64,000 nucleotides of DNA from Candidatus Latescibacterota bacterium (GTDB taxonomy: Bacteria; Latescibacterota; UBA2968; UBA8231). The position numbers and the translations under genes were made by a program. The DNA lies in NCBI GenBank assembly GCA_022819745.1, contig JAJEGS010000035.1, positions 124,001 through 188,000 on the forward strand, given 5' to 3'. Position 1 is the stretch's first letter, and every line of letters begins with the position of its first letter. Shown here in pieces: positions 1-9,564 of this stretch. The notes below the pieces were generated by a model, which saw nothing but the letters and a program-made list of their open reading frames with translations, had not been told where the DNA came from and ran no database searches.

Positions 1-15
1 CGTTGTTCAAGAGGT

Positions 16-1200
16 CTATCCCTTCGCGCTGAAGAGCTTCCACCACTGCCGACTTACCATCCCCAGATAGAACAATAGGCCGGTCGCAATCCCCCACAGT
101 TCCCACGGCGCACTGCGGCCAAGGCGGATACTCCGAGCGGACGATTGCTGTCTGCCCGATCCCGTAGCGCGTCCCTCGCCTTTGGCCGAACCGCGCGCAG
201 CCGGGGGTTCGTAATCTCGGCGGCGGTCTGCTTCCCCCCGCGCTGTGCCGGCCCCAGCGCGCTGCGGCACGATGTGGCTCGTGCCTTTGAGGGCCTGTTC
301 CTTCGGGAAAACCAACTCGCGTTGCACAGCGGGCAACGCCTCGGTCCAAGCGAGTAGTTTTTTCGCCGCATCTATGCTTTCGACTTCGGCCAATTTGCTC
401 GCTTTCCCAAGGGAAAAAGCCAGCCGTCCGCGGACAAACCCCTGGTAGAGTACGTCTTGTGTGGGGCTACGGCGCGCGTGGAGCTTTTGCGCCAATTCAT
501 CGCGTTGCTTTTGCAGATGCACCAGACGGCTGACGACCATATGAGTCTCCATGGGCTGGTGCGCTACGTTGCCGACCGCACCTCTGAGCGGCCGACGACG
601 CGACGCGCGGGCCAATTGTGCAGCGTCGAACTGGGTCTCTAGTTCGACCTCGCCAAACAGCGTCGCCCCCCAGATGACTTCGGCCCCGGGAATATCGGGC
701 AAGCTGTGGTTGTAAAAACGCGGCTCAGCCCGCTGGCCGTCCACCCACCAGCTACCGTCGCCAGTAGCCAGCACCTTGCGCAAGCGACCGCGACCGTCTT
801 GCAAGTACAAACCGGCCATAAAGCCGCTCTCGACCCGGTCGGTGTCCCAGCAGTGGGCGCGTAGGATATTGGACCTGAGCAGGTACACAACGGGAATTTC
901 GACTCGGATTGGGGTCAAACGCGTCTCGCCGATCCGGTGCCCATTGAGAAACAGCTCGGCTTCGTCGTCGGCCCAGAAAATCAATACCAGTTTGGAATTG
1001 GCCGGCAGTAGCCTGCTGTCTTCTTTTCGCTTTGCCAATTCGCGCAGTTTATCCCCCCCGTAGAGGCGGACTAAGGTGTCAATGCTGGCGGACACTTGGT
1101 TGTACTGTTGTCTGAGTGCCACCACGTCATCGGCCGCGGCGACACAGACCCAACCGATTCCACATACCGCCAAGGCGAACCAATACATCGGGACGTTCAA
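16..1200 (-). CDS. Secreted, C-terminally membrane-anchored protein of unknown function
   Basis: I do not recognise this 394-residue protein. It begins with a hydrophobic signal peptide ending near AAADD (residues 1-24). A short helical stretch follows, then a beta-rich region (about residues 65-185) with motifs such as WADDEAELFLNG and GDGSWWVDG that read like a small carbohydrate-binding or jelly-roll sandwich. A charged helical, probably coiled-coil section follows (about 220-300), then a Gly/Ser/Arg-rich linker, and one membrane segment at the C-terminus (WELWGIATGLLFYLGMV). This suggests an envelope protein with its bulk outside the cytoplasm. The start is a TTG preceded by GGGAG; an ATG four codons later has no ribosome binding site. 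Function unknown. Confidence 0.6.
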   Translation of the reverse strand: MNVPMYWFALAVCGIGWVCVAAADDVVALRQQYNQVSASIDTLVRLYGGDKLRELAKRKEDSRLLPANSKLVLIFWADDEAELFLNGHRIGETRLTPIRVEIPVVYLLRSNILRAHCWDTDRVESGFMAGLYLQDGRGRLRKVLATGDGSWWVDGQRAEPRFYNHSLPDIPGAEVIWGATLFGEVELETQFDAAQLARASRRRPLRGAVGNVAHQPMETHMVVSRLVHLQKQRDELAQKLHARRSPTQDVLYQGFVRGRLAFSLGKASKLAEVESIDAAKKLLAWTEALPAVQRELVFPKEQALKGTSHIVPQRAGAGTARGEADRRRDYEPPAARGSAKGEGRATGSGRQQSSARSIRLGRSAPWELWGIATGLLFYLGMVSRQWWKLFSAKG

Positions 1201-1232
1201 ACTAGGTAACTCCCGAGCAACATCATCCCACC

Positions 1233-1253
1233 TCTGCGTTCATCTGCGGATTA
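1233..1253. repeat. Dispersed 10-bp-unit repeat, copy A
   Basis: One TCTGCGTTCA unit followed by the end unit TCTGCGGATTA. The last three bases are the stop codon of the SDR gene read on the other strand. The same unit family recurs at 42812-42842 and 51824-51854 in the same orientation. Confidence 0.6.
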
Positions 1254-2021
1254 GATATTAGACTTGGATTGCCCCCCATCAACATTGATGCAGGCACCGG
1301 TCACCCATTTCGCCCGGTCGGACGCCAAGAAGGCCACTACATCGGCGACCTCCTCCGGGGTGCCAAATCGGCCAAAGGGCATATTGGCGTCGATAAAGGC
1401 CTGGATTTGCGCTGGATTTTCCTTCATCCGCCGCTCCCAACTCCCCCCGGGAAAGAGAATAGAGCCCGGAGCTACAGTATTGACGCGGATGTTCTTTTTC
1501 GCCGCTTCAATGGCTAGATTGGCCCCTAGACTGATCAGCGCGGCCTTGGCGGCATTATATGAGATAGGCCCACCAGTTTCGCGGCCAAAAATTGAAGAAA
1601 CGTGGATGATACTGCCACCCCCGCGCGCTTCCATCAAGGGAATCGCTGCACGGCTCACTCGCACGGCCGAAAGAAAGCTCCAGTTGATGATGTCGTTCCA
1701 CTCGGCATCGTCGATTTCGACAAAGGGGGTCCACTTCGATCCACCGACATTGTTGACGAGAATGTCGAGCCCGCCAAAGCGACTTTTTGCAGCCTCCACC
1801 ACAGCGATTGCGCCTTCCGATGTGGTCACATCTTGCGCGATGGCCTCCACCTCTGCTCCACGACCTTCTAAATCGGCGGCCGCTTCCGCCAGCGCGTCGG
1901 CACCGCGCGCGCAGATGCAAAGCTGCGCTCCTTCAGAGGCCAAGGCCGAGGCAATGCGCTTGCCAATGCCACGGCTAGCCCCGGTCACCAAGGCGACTTT
2001 GTCTTTGAGTCCTAGATCCAA
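1251..2021 (-). CDS. Short-chain dehydrogenase/reductase (SDR family)
   Basis: A 256-residue classical SDR expected to oxidise or reduce an alcohol/ketone with NAD(P)(H) in the cytoplasm. Visible motifs are the nucleotide-binding TGASRGIG (13-20), NNVG, and the catalytic Ser142, Tyr155 and Lys159 (in SYNAAK), ending with the usual GACINVDGG. The substrate cannot be told. An in-frame ATG at 2072 would overlap the upstream antiporter gene by 50 bases. I prefer the TTG at 2021, which lies one base past that gene's stop codon and has AAAGGAG five bases before it. It is probably cotranscribed and translationally coupled with the antiporter. Confidence 0.85.
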   Translation of the reverse strand: MDLGLKDKVALVTGASRGIGKRIASALASEGAQLCICARGADALAEAAADLEGRGAEVEAIAQDVTTSEGAIAVVEAAKSRFGGLDILVNNVGGSKWTPFVEIDDAEWNDIINWSFLSAVRVSRAAIPLMEARGGGSIIHVSSIFGRETGGPISYNAAKAALISLGANLAIEAAKKNIRVNTVAPGSILFPGGSWERRMKENPAQIQAFIDANMPFGRFGTPEEVADVVAFLASDRAKWVTGACINVDGGQSKSNI

Positions 2022-2022
2022 A

Positions 2023-3009
2023 CTACACTCCTTTTTCAATGCCCGGAGCCAACGCACCGGGGTTGGTTGCAAAAAGCGCGATCAAATAAGCAATGCACAA
2101 CGCCAACAACACCAAGCCTTTCCAGCGGTTTAACTCGTAGCCAATGCGCATCAACCCTAGCATCGTCAGCACGATCGCCAACATCCACGGGAACATGAAA
2201 TTGACCACGTTGGCCGGAACCACTAGCGGATTGGCCAGAGCCGAAGCGCCGGCAATCCAGCAGATATTGAGGATGTCGGCCCCGAGGATATTGCCCACCG
2301 CCAAAGCCCCTTGGCCCTTGCGGGCGGCGACAATACAGGTGGCGACCTCGGGTATCGAAGTGCCCAAGGCCACAACCACCAAGCCTATGACCACATTCGG
2401 CAACCCCAACGCCTCCCCTACCACCGGGGTGGCCTCGACGATAAAGTGGCTGCTGACGACCACCCCAGCCAAACCGCCGGCGAATAGCAAGGCGACCAGC
2501 CAGAGGCTGCGCGAGGGGGCTTCCTCTTCGACTATCTCGGCACGCGGCCGTCGCTTCTGCTCCCAGAACGAGTATATCAGGTATAGGACAAAAAGACCCA
2601 CCAACGCGCCACCTTCCATCCGGGCCAGCGTCCCGTCGAAAGCCATGTACCAAGCCACTATATCTACGGTGATGAGAAAAATCGCCGCCGAGCGCAGCAC
2701 GATGCGGTCGATGGCAATGGCCGTAGTAGCAAAAAGCGCTGCCATGGGCAGAGCCAAGCCATCGTCGTAAATAACCGACCCCACAGCATTGCCCAGTGCC
2801 ACTTCGGGCGAGTCCCTAAGGGCGGCGGTCACGGAGACCGCCAGTTCGGGCGCGGTAGTGCCAAGGCCAACGATGACGATGCCGATCAAAATCGGCGGAG
2901 CGTGGAGGTAGCGCGCAATATCAATGGCTCCCTCCACCAGATAGTCGGCGCATTTGGCCAACAGCACGAAGGATAGGGCCATCAGGCCCGCTGCCTCCCA
3001 TACCCCCAT
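2023..3009 (-). CDS. Calcium/sodium antiporter, CaCA family (YrbG-like)
   Basis: An inner-membrane cation exchanger of 328 residues, the usual length of bacterial CaCA proteins. It shows the duplicated five-helix architecture with the two inverted alpha-repeats: GLGTTAPELAVS near residue 48 and ALGTSIPEVAT near 215, each followed by a G-N-hydrophobic-G motif (GNAVGS and GNILGAD). A charged cytoplasmic loop (EQKRRPRAEIVEEE, near 150-165) separates the halves. The family exchanges Ca2+ (or another cation) against Na+ or H+; ion specificity is not readable. It is the first gene of a small unit with the SDR gene behind it. Confidence 0.88.
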   Translation of the reverse strand: MGVWEAAGLMALSFVLLAKCADYLVEGAIDIARYLHAPPILIGIVIVGLGTTAPELAVSVTAALRDSPEVALGNAVGSVIYDDGLALPMAALFATTAIAIDRIVLRSAAIFLITVDIVAWYMAFDGTLARMEGGALVGLFVLYLIYSFWEQKRRPRAEIVEEEAPSRSLWLVALLFAGGLAGVVVSSHFIVEATPVVGEALGLPNVVIGLVVVALGTSIPEVATCIVAARKGQGALAVGNILGADILNICWIAGASALANPLVVPANVVNFMFPWMLAIVLTMLGLMRIGYELNRWKGLVLLALCIAYLIALFATNPGALAPGIEKGV

Positions 3010-3029
3010 AGTTTATCTTTCAGCCGTCT

Positions 3030-3902
3030 TCACGGCGTATCTAGATAGGAAGACAAGAGGCGCTCGGCGTTTTGGTAGGCGATCTTGTCAAAGGCTTTCG
3101 CAGGTAGCTCAAGGATGCTCAGAAAATCCATTAGCTTAGTGTCAAAGTAGTCCCGTCCAAAGAGCAATTTGTCTTGAAATTCGAGGAGAAAATCGCGGCC
3201 GAAGTCCCGGTCCCTTTGCAGCGCGCGCAAACCCGATCCGGCCGACAGATCGGCATATAAGTTGCGGTACTGACGCATCATCGGGGCCAAGCGCCCATTC
3301 GGCAGCACCGGACCTCTCGGATAGCTCTCCTTGTCATAGCGATCATCCCCGGAAATATGGGCCCAAAACCCAGGGGCATGGCCGATAAAGACCGTCTGCG
3401 GACAGGCTACAACCGCGCGTTCAAGCGCGTCGAGGCTGCCACCGTACCACCAGTTTGGGCGCGGGTAAGCGCCGCGGCCGTGGTCGATTGGATAGTCGAG
3501 ATGGATCGTAATGGGCAAACGCATTGCGCCACAGGCTTCGTACAGGCGCAGCGCGTCTGGATCGTCAAACGGTAGGCGCACTTTCAACTCAGAGGCGGCC
3601 TGTACGCCGTGGATTTCGACCGCAGCCTTGAGCCGGTCTATGGCGTCGGGCCGCTTGGGATGCGGCATGTAGCCGAGGACAAAGCGATCGGGCGCTTCTC
3701 TGCCGACGGCTAGCACATCTTCAAAGGGAATCCCCAAGCCCGTAGGGGACAACACCGAGTGATACGAAGGCGAGTATTCATCTGCAGGGACCTCCCACGA
3801 GAAAAGCCACATTTGGTCGATGCCCTGCTCGTCCATATTGCGCAGGATTTTGGCGGCGTTAAACCCGTGCCAGTTAGGGTGATTATGCGCGTCAATAAGC
3901 AT
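3030..3902 (-). CDS. Amidohydrolase-2 family metal-dependent hydrolase
   Basis: A 290-residue TIM-barrel hydrolase or decarboxylase of the amidohydrolase-2 family. The metal-binding DAHNH lies at residues 4-8, a later histidine is in FIGHAPGFW, and the C-terminal aspartate lies in LLFGRDYFD. Such enzymes act on small carboxylated or lactone substrates; the substrate here cannot be inferred. The gene stops 20 bases before the antiporter gene, so the three minus-strand genes may form one unit. Its start faces argG across a very AT-rich 139-base spacer that could hold divergent promoters. Confidence 0.75.
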   Translation of the reverse strand: MLIDAHNHPNWHGFNAAKILRNMDEQGIDQMWLFSWEVPADEYSPSYHSVLSPTGLGIPFEDVLAVGREAPDRFVLGYMPHPKRPDAIDRLKAAVEIHGVQAASELKVRLPFDDPDALRLYEACGAMRLPITIHLDYPIDHGRGAYPRPNWWYGGSLDALERAVVACPQTVFIGHAPGFWAHISGDDRYDKESYPRGPVLPNGRLAPMMRQYRNLYADLSAGSGLRALQRDRDFGRDFLLEFQDKLLFGRDYFDTKLMDFLSILELPAKAFDKIAYQNAERLLSSYLDTP

Positions 3903-3964
3903 TTGTTAATGATATTCTTGCGGGCAAAAACTGTCAAGATAAAGTGAGAGTTACTTATCGTGTT

Positions 3965-4002
3965 TATTAATAATTATTCTTGATTAATAATTTTTATTCA
4001 TT
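3965..4002 (+). promoter_or_regulatory. Possible tandem ArgR operator (two ARG-box-like sites)
   Basis: Two imperfect 18-base palindromes at 3965-3982 and 3985-4002, two bases apart, resemble the ARG-box consensus (TGAAT-4-ATTCA). The first matches 8 of the 10 fixed positions, the second 8 of 10 or fewer. Two adjacent boxes with this spacing ahead of argG would suit hexameric ArgR binding, but the tract is so AT-rich that chance matches are plausible. Confidence 0.35.
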
Positions 4003-4041
4003 AAATTATCTACTATTCACAAAAGCACAAAAGGAGCAACC

Positions 4042-5301
4042 ATGAGCATCGCAGATCTAAAGGGCCAAAAGGTCATGCTGGCCGCGTCCGGTGGCCTAGA
4101 TAGCTGTACGATCACCCATTGGCTTCAATCTCAAGGATTAGAAGTCGTCGCCTATACCGCCGATCTGGGTCAACCCGATGAGGAGCGCATTGAAGACATA
4201 CGGAGCCGGATGCAGGCCTGCGGGGCCACTGAGATGATTCTCGACGATCGCAGAGAGGCTATTTGCCAAGCTGGCATCCAGCTCGTCCAAGCTCAGGCCC
4301 GCTACGAGGGGGGCTATTGGAACACCACTGGCATCGCCCGGCACGTAACGGTGGCTGGCATGTTGCCCCACATGCGGGAACGCGGCATCCAGGTAATGGC
4401 GCACGGAGCTACTGGGCGCGGCAACGACCAGGTCCGCTTTCAACTGGCGGCGCAAATGCTCGCGCCACACATCGAGGTGTACGCCCCTTGGCGCGACCCG
4501 GCCTTCTTGCAAAACTTTGGCGGGCGCAGCGAAATGATCGCCTACTGCCAAGGGCATGGCCTGCCCATAACCGCCACCCCAGACAAGCCCTACTCCACAG
4601 ACGCCAACATGCTCGGGCTGACGCACGAAGCCGGCCAGCTCGAAGCCTTAGACACCGCGGCCAGTTTGATTGAGCCCGGCATGGGCTGTTTTCCGCAGCA
4701 GGCGCCGGATGCCGCCGAGACTTTCACCGTGCGCTTTGAACGAGGCGTCCCAATCGCCGTCAACGGCCACGACGTCGGACCGGTCGCAGCCATTGAGCAG
4801 AGCAACGCCATCGCTGGGCGGCACGGGATCGGCATTGGCTTACACGCAGTGGAAAACCGCTTCGTTGGCATCAAGTCACGCGGCGTATATGAAGCGCCAG
4901 CCCTAGAACTGCTCGGCCAGTGCTACGATTACTTGCTCCAGCTCATTCTCGACCGCCGCGCTCGGCGGATTTTCACCGTTATCTCTGGGTTTATTGCCGA
5001 GCAAATATACCAAGGCTATTGGTTTGACACGGCGACCCAAGCCAGTTGGAAACTCATCGACCACTTTAATCAATTGGCAACCGGGACCATCTCCGTCTCG
5101 CTCTACAAAGGCCAAGTCGCCTTTTGCGCAGCCAGCGACGCTCCCCACTCTCTCTACAGCGAGGACACCGCTTCCATGGAGGCCATCGGCGACTTCGACC
5201 ACCGCGACTCCGAGGGCTTTCTCGGCGTTTTGGGTGTCAGTGCCCGTGCGCTTCATCAGGCTGAGCAGATTGCTCAACCCAATGGTGATATAAAGGCTTG
5301 A
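4042..5301 (+). CDS. argG: Argininosuccinate synthase
   Basis: Joins citrulline and aspartate with ATP to make argininosuccinate, the penultimate step of arginine synthesis. The 419-residue length suits the family. The N-terminal PP-loop reads AASGGLDSC (residues 13-21), followed by the typical adenylation-domain start VVAYTADLGQ. The motifs HGATGRGNDQVRF (near 119) and YSTDANMLGLTHEAG also fit. The ATG has AAGGAG seven bases upstream. No argH or other arginine gene is nearby, so it appears to be a single-gene unit. The 3' end overlaps the convergent dioxygenase gene by 65 bases. Confidence 0.93.
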   Translation: MSIADLKGQKVMLAASGGLDSCTITHWLQSQGLEVVAYTADLGQPDEERIEDIRSRMQACGATEMILDDRREAICQAGIQLVQAQARYEGGYWNTTGIARHVTVAGMLPHMRERGIQVMAHGATGRGNDQVRFQLAAQMLAPHIEVYAPWRDPAFLQNFGGRSEMIAYCQGHGLPITATPDKPYSTDANMLGLTHEAGQLEALDTAASLIEPGMGCFPQQAPDAAETFTVRFERGVPIAVNGHDVGPVAAIEQSNAIAGRHGIGIGLHAVENRFVGIKSRGVYEAPALELLGQCYDYLLQLILDRRARRIFTVISGFIAEQIYQGYWFDTATQASWKLIDHFNQLATGTISVSLYKGQVAFCAASDAPHSLYSEDTASMEAIGDFDHRDSEGFLGVLGVSARALHQAEQIAQPNGDIKA

Positions 5302-6106
5302 CCTCTTTTGGTAATCGGTCAAAAACCTCCCGCTCAATCGGTTCCATCTCGTAGTTTTTACCTCCGGTCTCCATCACCATGGCCTCGTGTTCAGGCCGAC
5401 CGATGAGCGTAGGGTTTAGGTTCAGCCACCAAGGAGCGTAGCGCACGATAAGGGCGACGCGATCGCTTTCGCTTTGGTTGGGAGCTACGGCGTGCCAAAG
5501 CCGGCTGTCGTACACCAAGACGCTGCCGGCCGTCCCTTCGACCTGGCACTCGGTAGGATAGGGCGCGTCCTGATCCATTTCGGGCATGTCCCCAGCCGCG
5601 GGATTGCGCGGCCAGCGGTGACTGCCCGGCACCACGAAGGTCCCCCCTGTCTCAGCGGCAAACGGCGTGAGCATCCATATCGTCGAAAGGTGCAGGACCG
5701 CGTTTGGGTACGGCGCGGGGATGTGCGAGGCGTTGGTGGAGTTGTAAGGCCAATCGGCGTGCCAATAGCCTCGCGCATTACCTGGGTGATTGACCACGCA
5801 GTCCGTGCAGGAAATCCGCGCCCAATCCCCGAAAAAAGACTTGATTACCTCTAGGAGTCGGCGGTCGGCTAAGTACGGAGCAAAGGATTGCACCTGATTG
5901 ATGACTTGTTTGCACTGGGCCACGCCCGGGGTGCCGATCCGGTGACCACGGCGGCGAATTTCGGCCAATTTGGCGTCGGACTGCTGGCGATTGTGCTCGA
6001 CCACAGCCACTAGCTCGGCGCATATATCCCCGACTAGTGCCTTGGGAATCACTTGCTCGATAACGCAAAAGCCGTCGCGCTCGATGCGCTGTTTGTAAGT
6101 AGTCAC
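5237..6106 (-). CDS. Phytanoyl-CoA dioxygenase (PhyH) family protein
   Basis: A predicted Fe(II)/2-oxoglutarate-dependent oxygenase of 289 residues. The iron-binding facial triad is visible as His116-x-Asp118 (in YWHADWPY) and His205 (in LWHAVAP), with Arg216 as the likely 2-oxoglutarate anchor (SDRVAL). PhyH relatives hydroxylate lipids, quorum signals or secondary metabolites; the substrate is unknown. I choose the GTG at 6106, one base after the upstream stop and preceded by GAGGG, over a GTG nine codons earlier that would overlap the DapA-like gene. It is the last gene of the mdh-methyltransferase-HAD-DapA-like cluster. Confidence 0.85.
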   Translation of the reverse strand: MTTYKQRIERDGFCVIEQVIPKALVGDICAELVAVVEHNRQQSDAKLAEIRRRGHRIGTPGVAQCKQVINQVQSFAPYLADRRLLEVIKSFFGDWARISCTDCVVNHPGNARGYWHADWPYNSTNASHIPAPYPNAVLHLSTIWMLTPFAAETGGTFVVPGSHRWPRNPAAGDMPEMDQDAPYPTECQVEGTAGSVLVYDSRLWHAVAPNQSESDRVALIVRYAPWWLNLNPTLIGRPEHEAMVMETGGKNYEMEPIEREVFDRLPKEVKPLYHHWVEQSAQPDEAHGH

Positions 6107-6107
6107 T

Positions 6108-7007
6108 TTACCCTCGAAAGAGCGGTGCGACACCCGACCAAATGATCTCCAACTCGGTCAACGCGTCGTCGTCTAGGATGGGCACGGGCGCCCGGCAAAC
6201 TGTCGAGCGAATCAACCCGCGCTTTTGCAAAATCCACTTGTAGATCGCGATTCCGTAGAGCCGCTCGTAGTTCATCAGCGGCAGGAGCTGATAGAAGTGT
6301 GCCCGCGCCGTCGTCTCATCTCCCGTTTCAAGAGCATCCCAGATCGCCGCCATAGCGTCGGTCACGTGACAGCCCGGCATGTTACCGCAGGCACCGCGCC
6401 GATACTCGTCGAGCAAATAGACGCCCCCTTTGCCGCCCAATACGCCCTTGCAGGCCGCGCCCGCCAGCGCCAGCGTGCGGCTGACCTGCCAAGGCTCGGG
6501 AACGGTCTCTTCCTTGATGTAATCGACGCCCGCCAACTCGCGGCACATCCTTCCCAACAGCTCGCCGCTCATGGGCGTACCGACCGGCGCGTCGAAATTT
6601 TGCACGCAGATCGGGACCTCAATCGAGTCTGCTAACTGCTGGTAAAAGGCGAAGCAGCCTTCTTGGTCAACGCGCAATACGTGCGGCGGCATGGACATGA
6701 CCCCGTCGGCTCCTGCGGCTTGGGCAAACTGAGCGAGGGCTATAGCAGGCAAGGCATGGCCCGAGGTGACAGAGGCCACTACGGGTACTCGGCCAGCGGC
6801 CGCAGCGACGACGATCTCGATCCAGCGGCGGCGTTCCTCGTCGGAAAGAGTCGAAAATTCGCTGGCATTGGCTGGCCCCACTAAGCCCGTGGCACCCGCT
6901 TCAATACTGAAGGCGACCAAGTCCTGCAAGGCCACTTCATCCAGTGCGTAGCTATCGGTAAAGGGGGTCACCACAATCGGCATAATTCCGCGCCACGTTT
7001 CAGTCAT
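6108..7007 (-). CDS. Dihydrodipicolinate synthase (DapA) family lyase
   Basis: A 299-residue TIM-barrel aldolase or dehydratase of the DapA/NanA class. The Schiff-base lysine is Lys165 in YIKEE, and the N-terminal GIMPIVVTPF is typical. The usual YN-x-P tyrosine motif appears as QNFDAP, so the substrate pocket may differ from true DapA. Genes outside a lysine operon like this one often act on sugar acids or hydroxyproline-type compounds rather than in lysine synthesis. The start has AAAAGGAG upstream and overlaps the HAD gene's end by 8 bases. Confidence 0.8.
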   Translation of the reverse strand: MTETWRGIMPIVVTPFTDSYALDEVALQDLVAFSIEAGATGLVGPANASEFSTLSDEERRRWIEIVVAAAAGRVPVVASVTSGHALPAIALAQFAQAAGADGVMSMPPHVLRVDQEGCFAFYQQLADSIEVPICVQNFDAPVGTPMSGELLGRMCRELAGVDYIKEETVPEPWQVSRTLALAGAACKGVLGGKGGVYLLDEYRRGACGNMPGCHVTDAMAAIWDALETGDETTARAHFYQLLPLMNYERLYGIAIYKWILQKRGLIRSTVCRAPVPILDDDALTELEIIWSGVAPLFRG

Positions 7008-7680
7008 GAATATCTCCTTTTAGGCCGAGCAAAGCGGCTACGGCAAAAAGCTCATCCACCACAGCGCATTCCCCGAGTTCCAACCGACGCCGACTCTGGT
7101 GGCCGGAAGGCAGCAGGACGCAATGGACTCCGAGCGCGGCGGCCACCTCAATGTCGTGCAGCGTATCGCCGACGAGCAAGACTTCATCGGCCCGGTAGTT
7201 GAGTTCCGCAAGGTGCCGATGTCCGCGCTCGATTTTTCCCTCCCCTAAGCCATTATCCACCCCGGCGACTGCGACAAAGTGGGACCGCAACCCGTAGTGA
7301 GCGACCATTTCTTCAAGGTCCACTTCGTTAGAGGCCGATAAGAGGGATTGCTCGATCCCGTTGCGGCCCAGCGCGGCCAGCACTTCGCACGCTCCCTTGC
7401 GCAATCGGCTCTCGTAGAGACGCTGGCTGTAGAGGATATTGAACTCGTCGCCAAGGGTCGCAAAGTCCTCGCGCTCTAAGTCAAAGCCTACGTGCTGGTA
7501 GTAGGTCCGCAGGGGGAACCCGAAGACCTCGCTGTATTTGCACGGCGTGGTCGGGGCGAGTCCCCGGCGTGCTAACAACTCGTTGACGATCTCGCCGCAC
7601 AGCCAAGCATCGTCCACTAAGGTACCGTTCCAGTCCCAAATTACGTGGCGCATCTCCATAGATAGCGGTCGTAAATTCAC
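7000..7680 (-). CDS. HAD-superfamily hydrolase
   Basis: A 226-residue haloacid-dehalogenase-type phosphatase. Motif I is DWNGTLVDD (nucleophile Asp16, with Asn instead of Asp at the +2 position). Motif II is the Ser in LLSASNE and the acidic motif IV is VGDTLHDIEVA. A cap domain lies between motifs I and II. The +2 Asn occurs in a recognisable subgroup of these proteins but differs from standard phosphatases. The GTG start overlaps the methyltransferase stop as GTGA; ATG codons at 7659 and 7653 are alternatives with no better binding site. Confidence 0.78.
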   Translation of the reverse strand: MNLRPLSMEMRHVIWDWNGTLVDDAWLCGEIVNELLARRGLAPTTPCKYSEVFGFPLRTYYQHVGFDLEREDFATLGDEFNILYSQRLYESRLRKGACEVLAALGRNGIEQSLLSASNEVDLEEMVAHYGLRSHFVAVAGVDNGLGEGKIERGHRHLAELNYRADEVLLVGDTLHDIEVAAALGVHCVLLPSGHQSRRRLELGECAVVDELFAVAALLGLKGDIHD

Positions 7681-8420
7681 TCTTTATAGGCGACCACGCG
7701 CAGACGCCAGTAGTCGGCGTGCCAACCCCCATCGCCGTACAATGCCGGGCGTACGGCGTTCTCCACTGCTTTCCACAGCTCTTCGAGCATCGACGGGGAA
7801 ACGCCCTTTGTAAGCGTCTTGGCGAACATCTCCATCCAATCGCGCAACCCGCTCTCGCCTTCTAGGAGTGTTGGACGAGGAAAGTGGCTGGCATAAGCAA
7901 CGCGCAGTCCGGCCTGCTCCACGAGCCGCGTGTACTCTCCCAAGCGGGGAAAATACCAAGGCGACTGCGGATGCAAGCCCCGATCGGCCAATTGGTCAAT
8001 AAGCGCCCGGCTGATGGTAGCCACATTCCGCGCCCCGCCCAGTTCGGCGACAAAGCGCCCCCCCTGCCCCAGACAAGCGGCAATACACGCAAGGGCCTCT
8101 TCCGGCGGCTTGACCCAGTGCAGAGTTGCGTTGGAAAAGACCGCATCGAACGGCTCGGCAAAGGAAAAATCCCTCGCATCACCGACGGCACAAGACAGGT
8201 CCGGAAACTCCTCTCGCGCGGCCTCGACCATTTCGGCCGACAAGTCGATGCCAACGACCTCAGCCCCGGCTGCGGCAATCTGAGCGCTCAGTTGACCGGT
8301 GCCGCAGCCCAAGTCGAGGACGCGCTCGCCAGCTTGGGGGGCCAAAATCTCCACCAAGTCGGCACCTCCGGCGATTACATAGTGGTGTTTGGCTTGGTAG
8401 CGCTGGGGGTCTTGAAACAT
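7677..8420 (-). CDS. Class I SAM-dependent methyltransferase (Tam-like)
   Basis: A 247-residue methyltransferase with the Rossmann-fold SAM-binding motif VLDLGCGTGQLS (near residue 34), acidic post-I VVGIDLSAEMV, and motif IV FDAVFSNATLHWV. The last motif and overall length resemble trans-aconitate 2-methyltransferase, so methylation of a small carboxylic acid is a reasonable guess; the substrate is not proven. It starts one base after the mdh stop region and overlaps the HAD gene by four bases, so it is translationally coupled within the operon. Confidence 0.8.
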   Translation of the reverse strand: MFQDPQRYQAKHHYVIAGGADLVEILAPQAGERVLDLGCGTGQLSAQIAAAGAEVVGIDLSAEMVEAAREEFPDLSCAVGDARDFSFAEPFDAVFSNATLHWVKPPEEALACIAACLGQGGRFVAELGGARNVATISRALIDQLADRGLHPQSPWYFPRLGEYTRLVEQAGLRVAYASHFPRPTLLEGESGLRDWMEMFAKTLTKGVSPSMLEELWKAVENAVRPALYGDGGWHADYWRLRVVAYKE

Positions 8421-8421
8421 A

Positions 8422-9411
<990 letters not shown>

Positions 9412-9490
9412 GTATTCCTCCTTAAAGGCAGTTTTTAAACAGAGAAAATCTGCCAAAAAAAATCGTTCTGTGCAATGCAAGACCCAGCCA

Positions 9491-9520
9491 TTGACTCCAC
9501 CTTGGAGTGCTAGTTATCCT
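9491..9520 (+). promoter_or_regulatory. Possible sigma-70-type promoter for the metallohydrolase gene
   Basis: TTGACT is followed after 18 bases by TATCCT, about 45 bases before the start codon of the amidohydrolase/deacetylase gene. The -10 element is weak. Confidence 0.35.
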
Positions 9521-9564
9521 ACGGTGCTTCTAACACACGACCTACGGGAGAAAGGACGGCCATT

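Noticed and set aside
1264..2133. A 289-codon plus-strand frame opposite the SDR gene
   Set aside because: It is antisense to a clear SDR, with low-complexity composition and no motifs or binding site.
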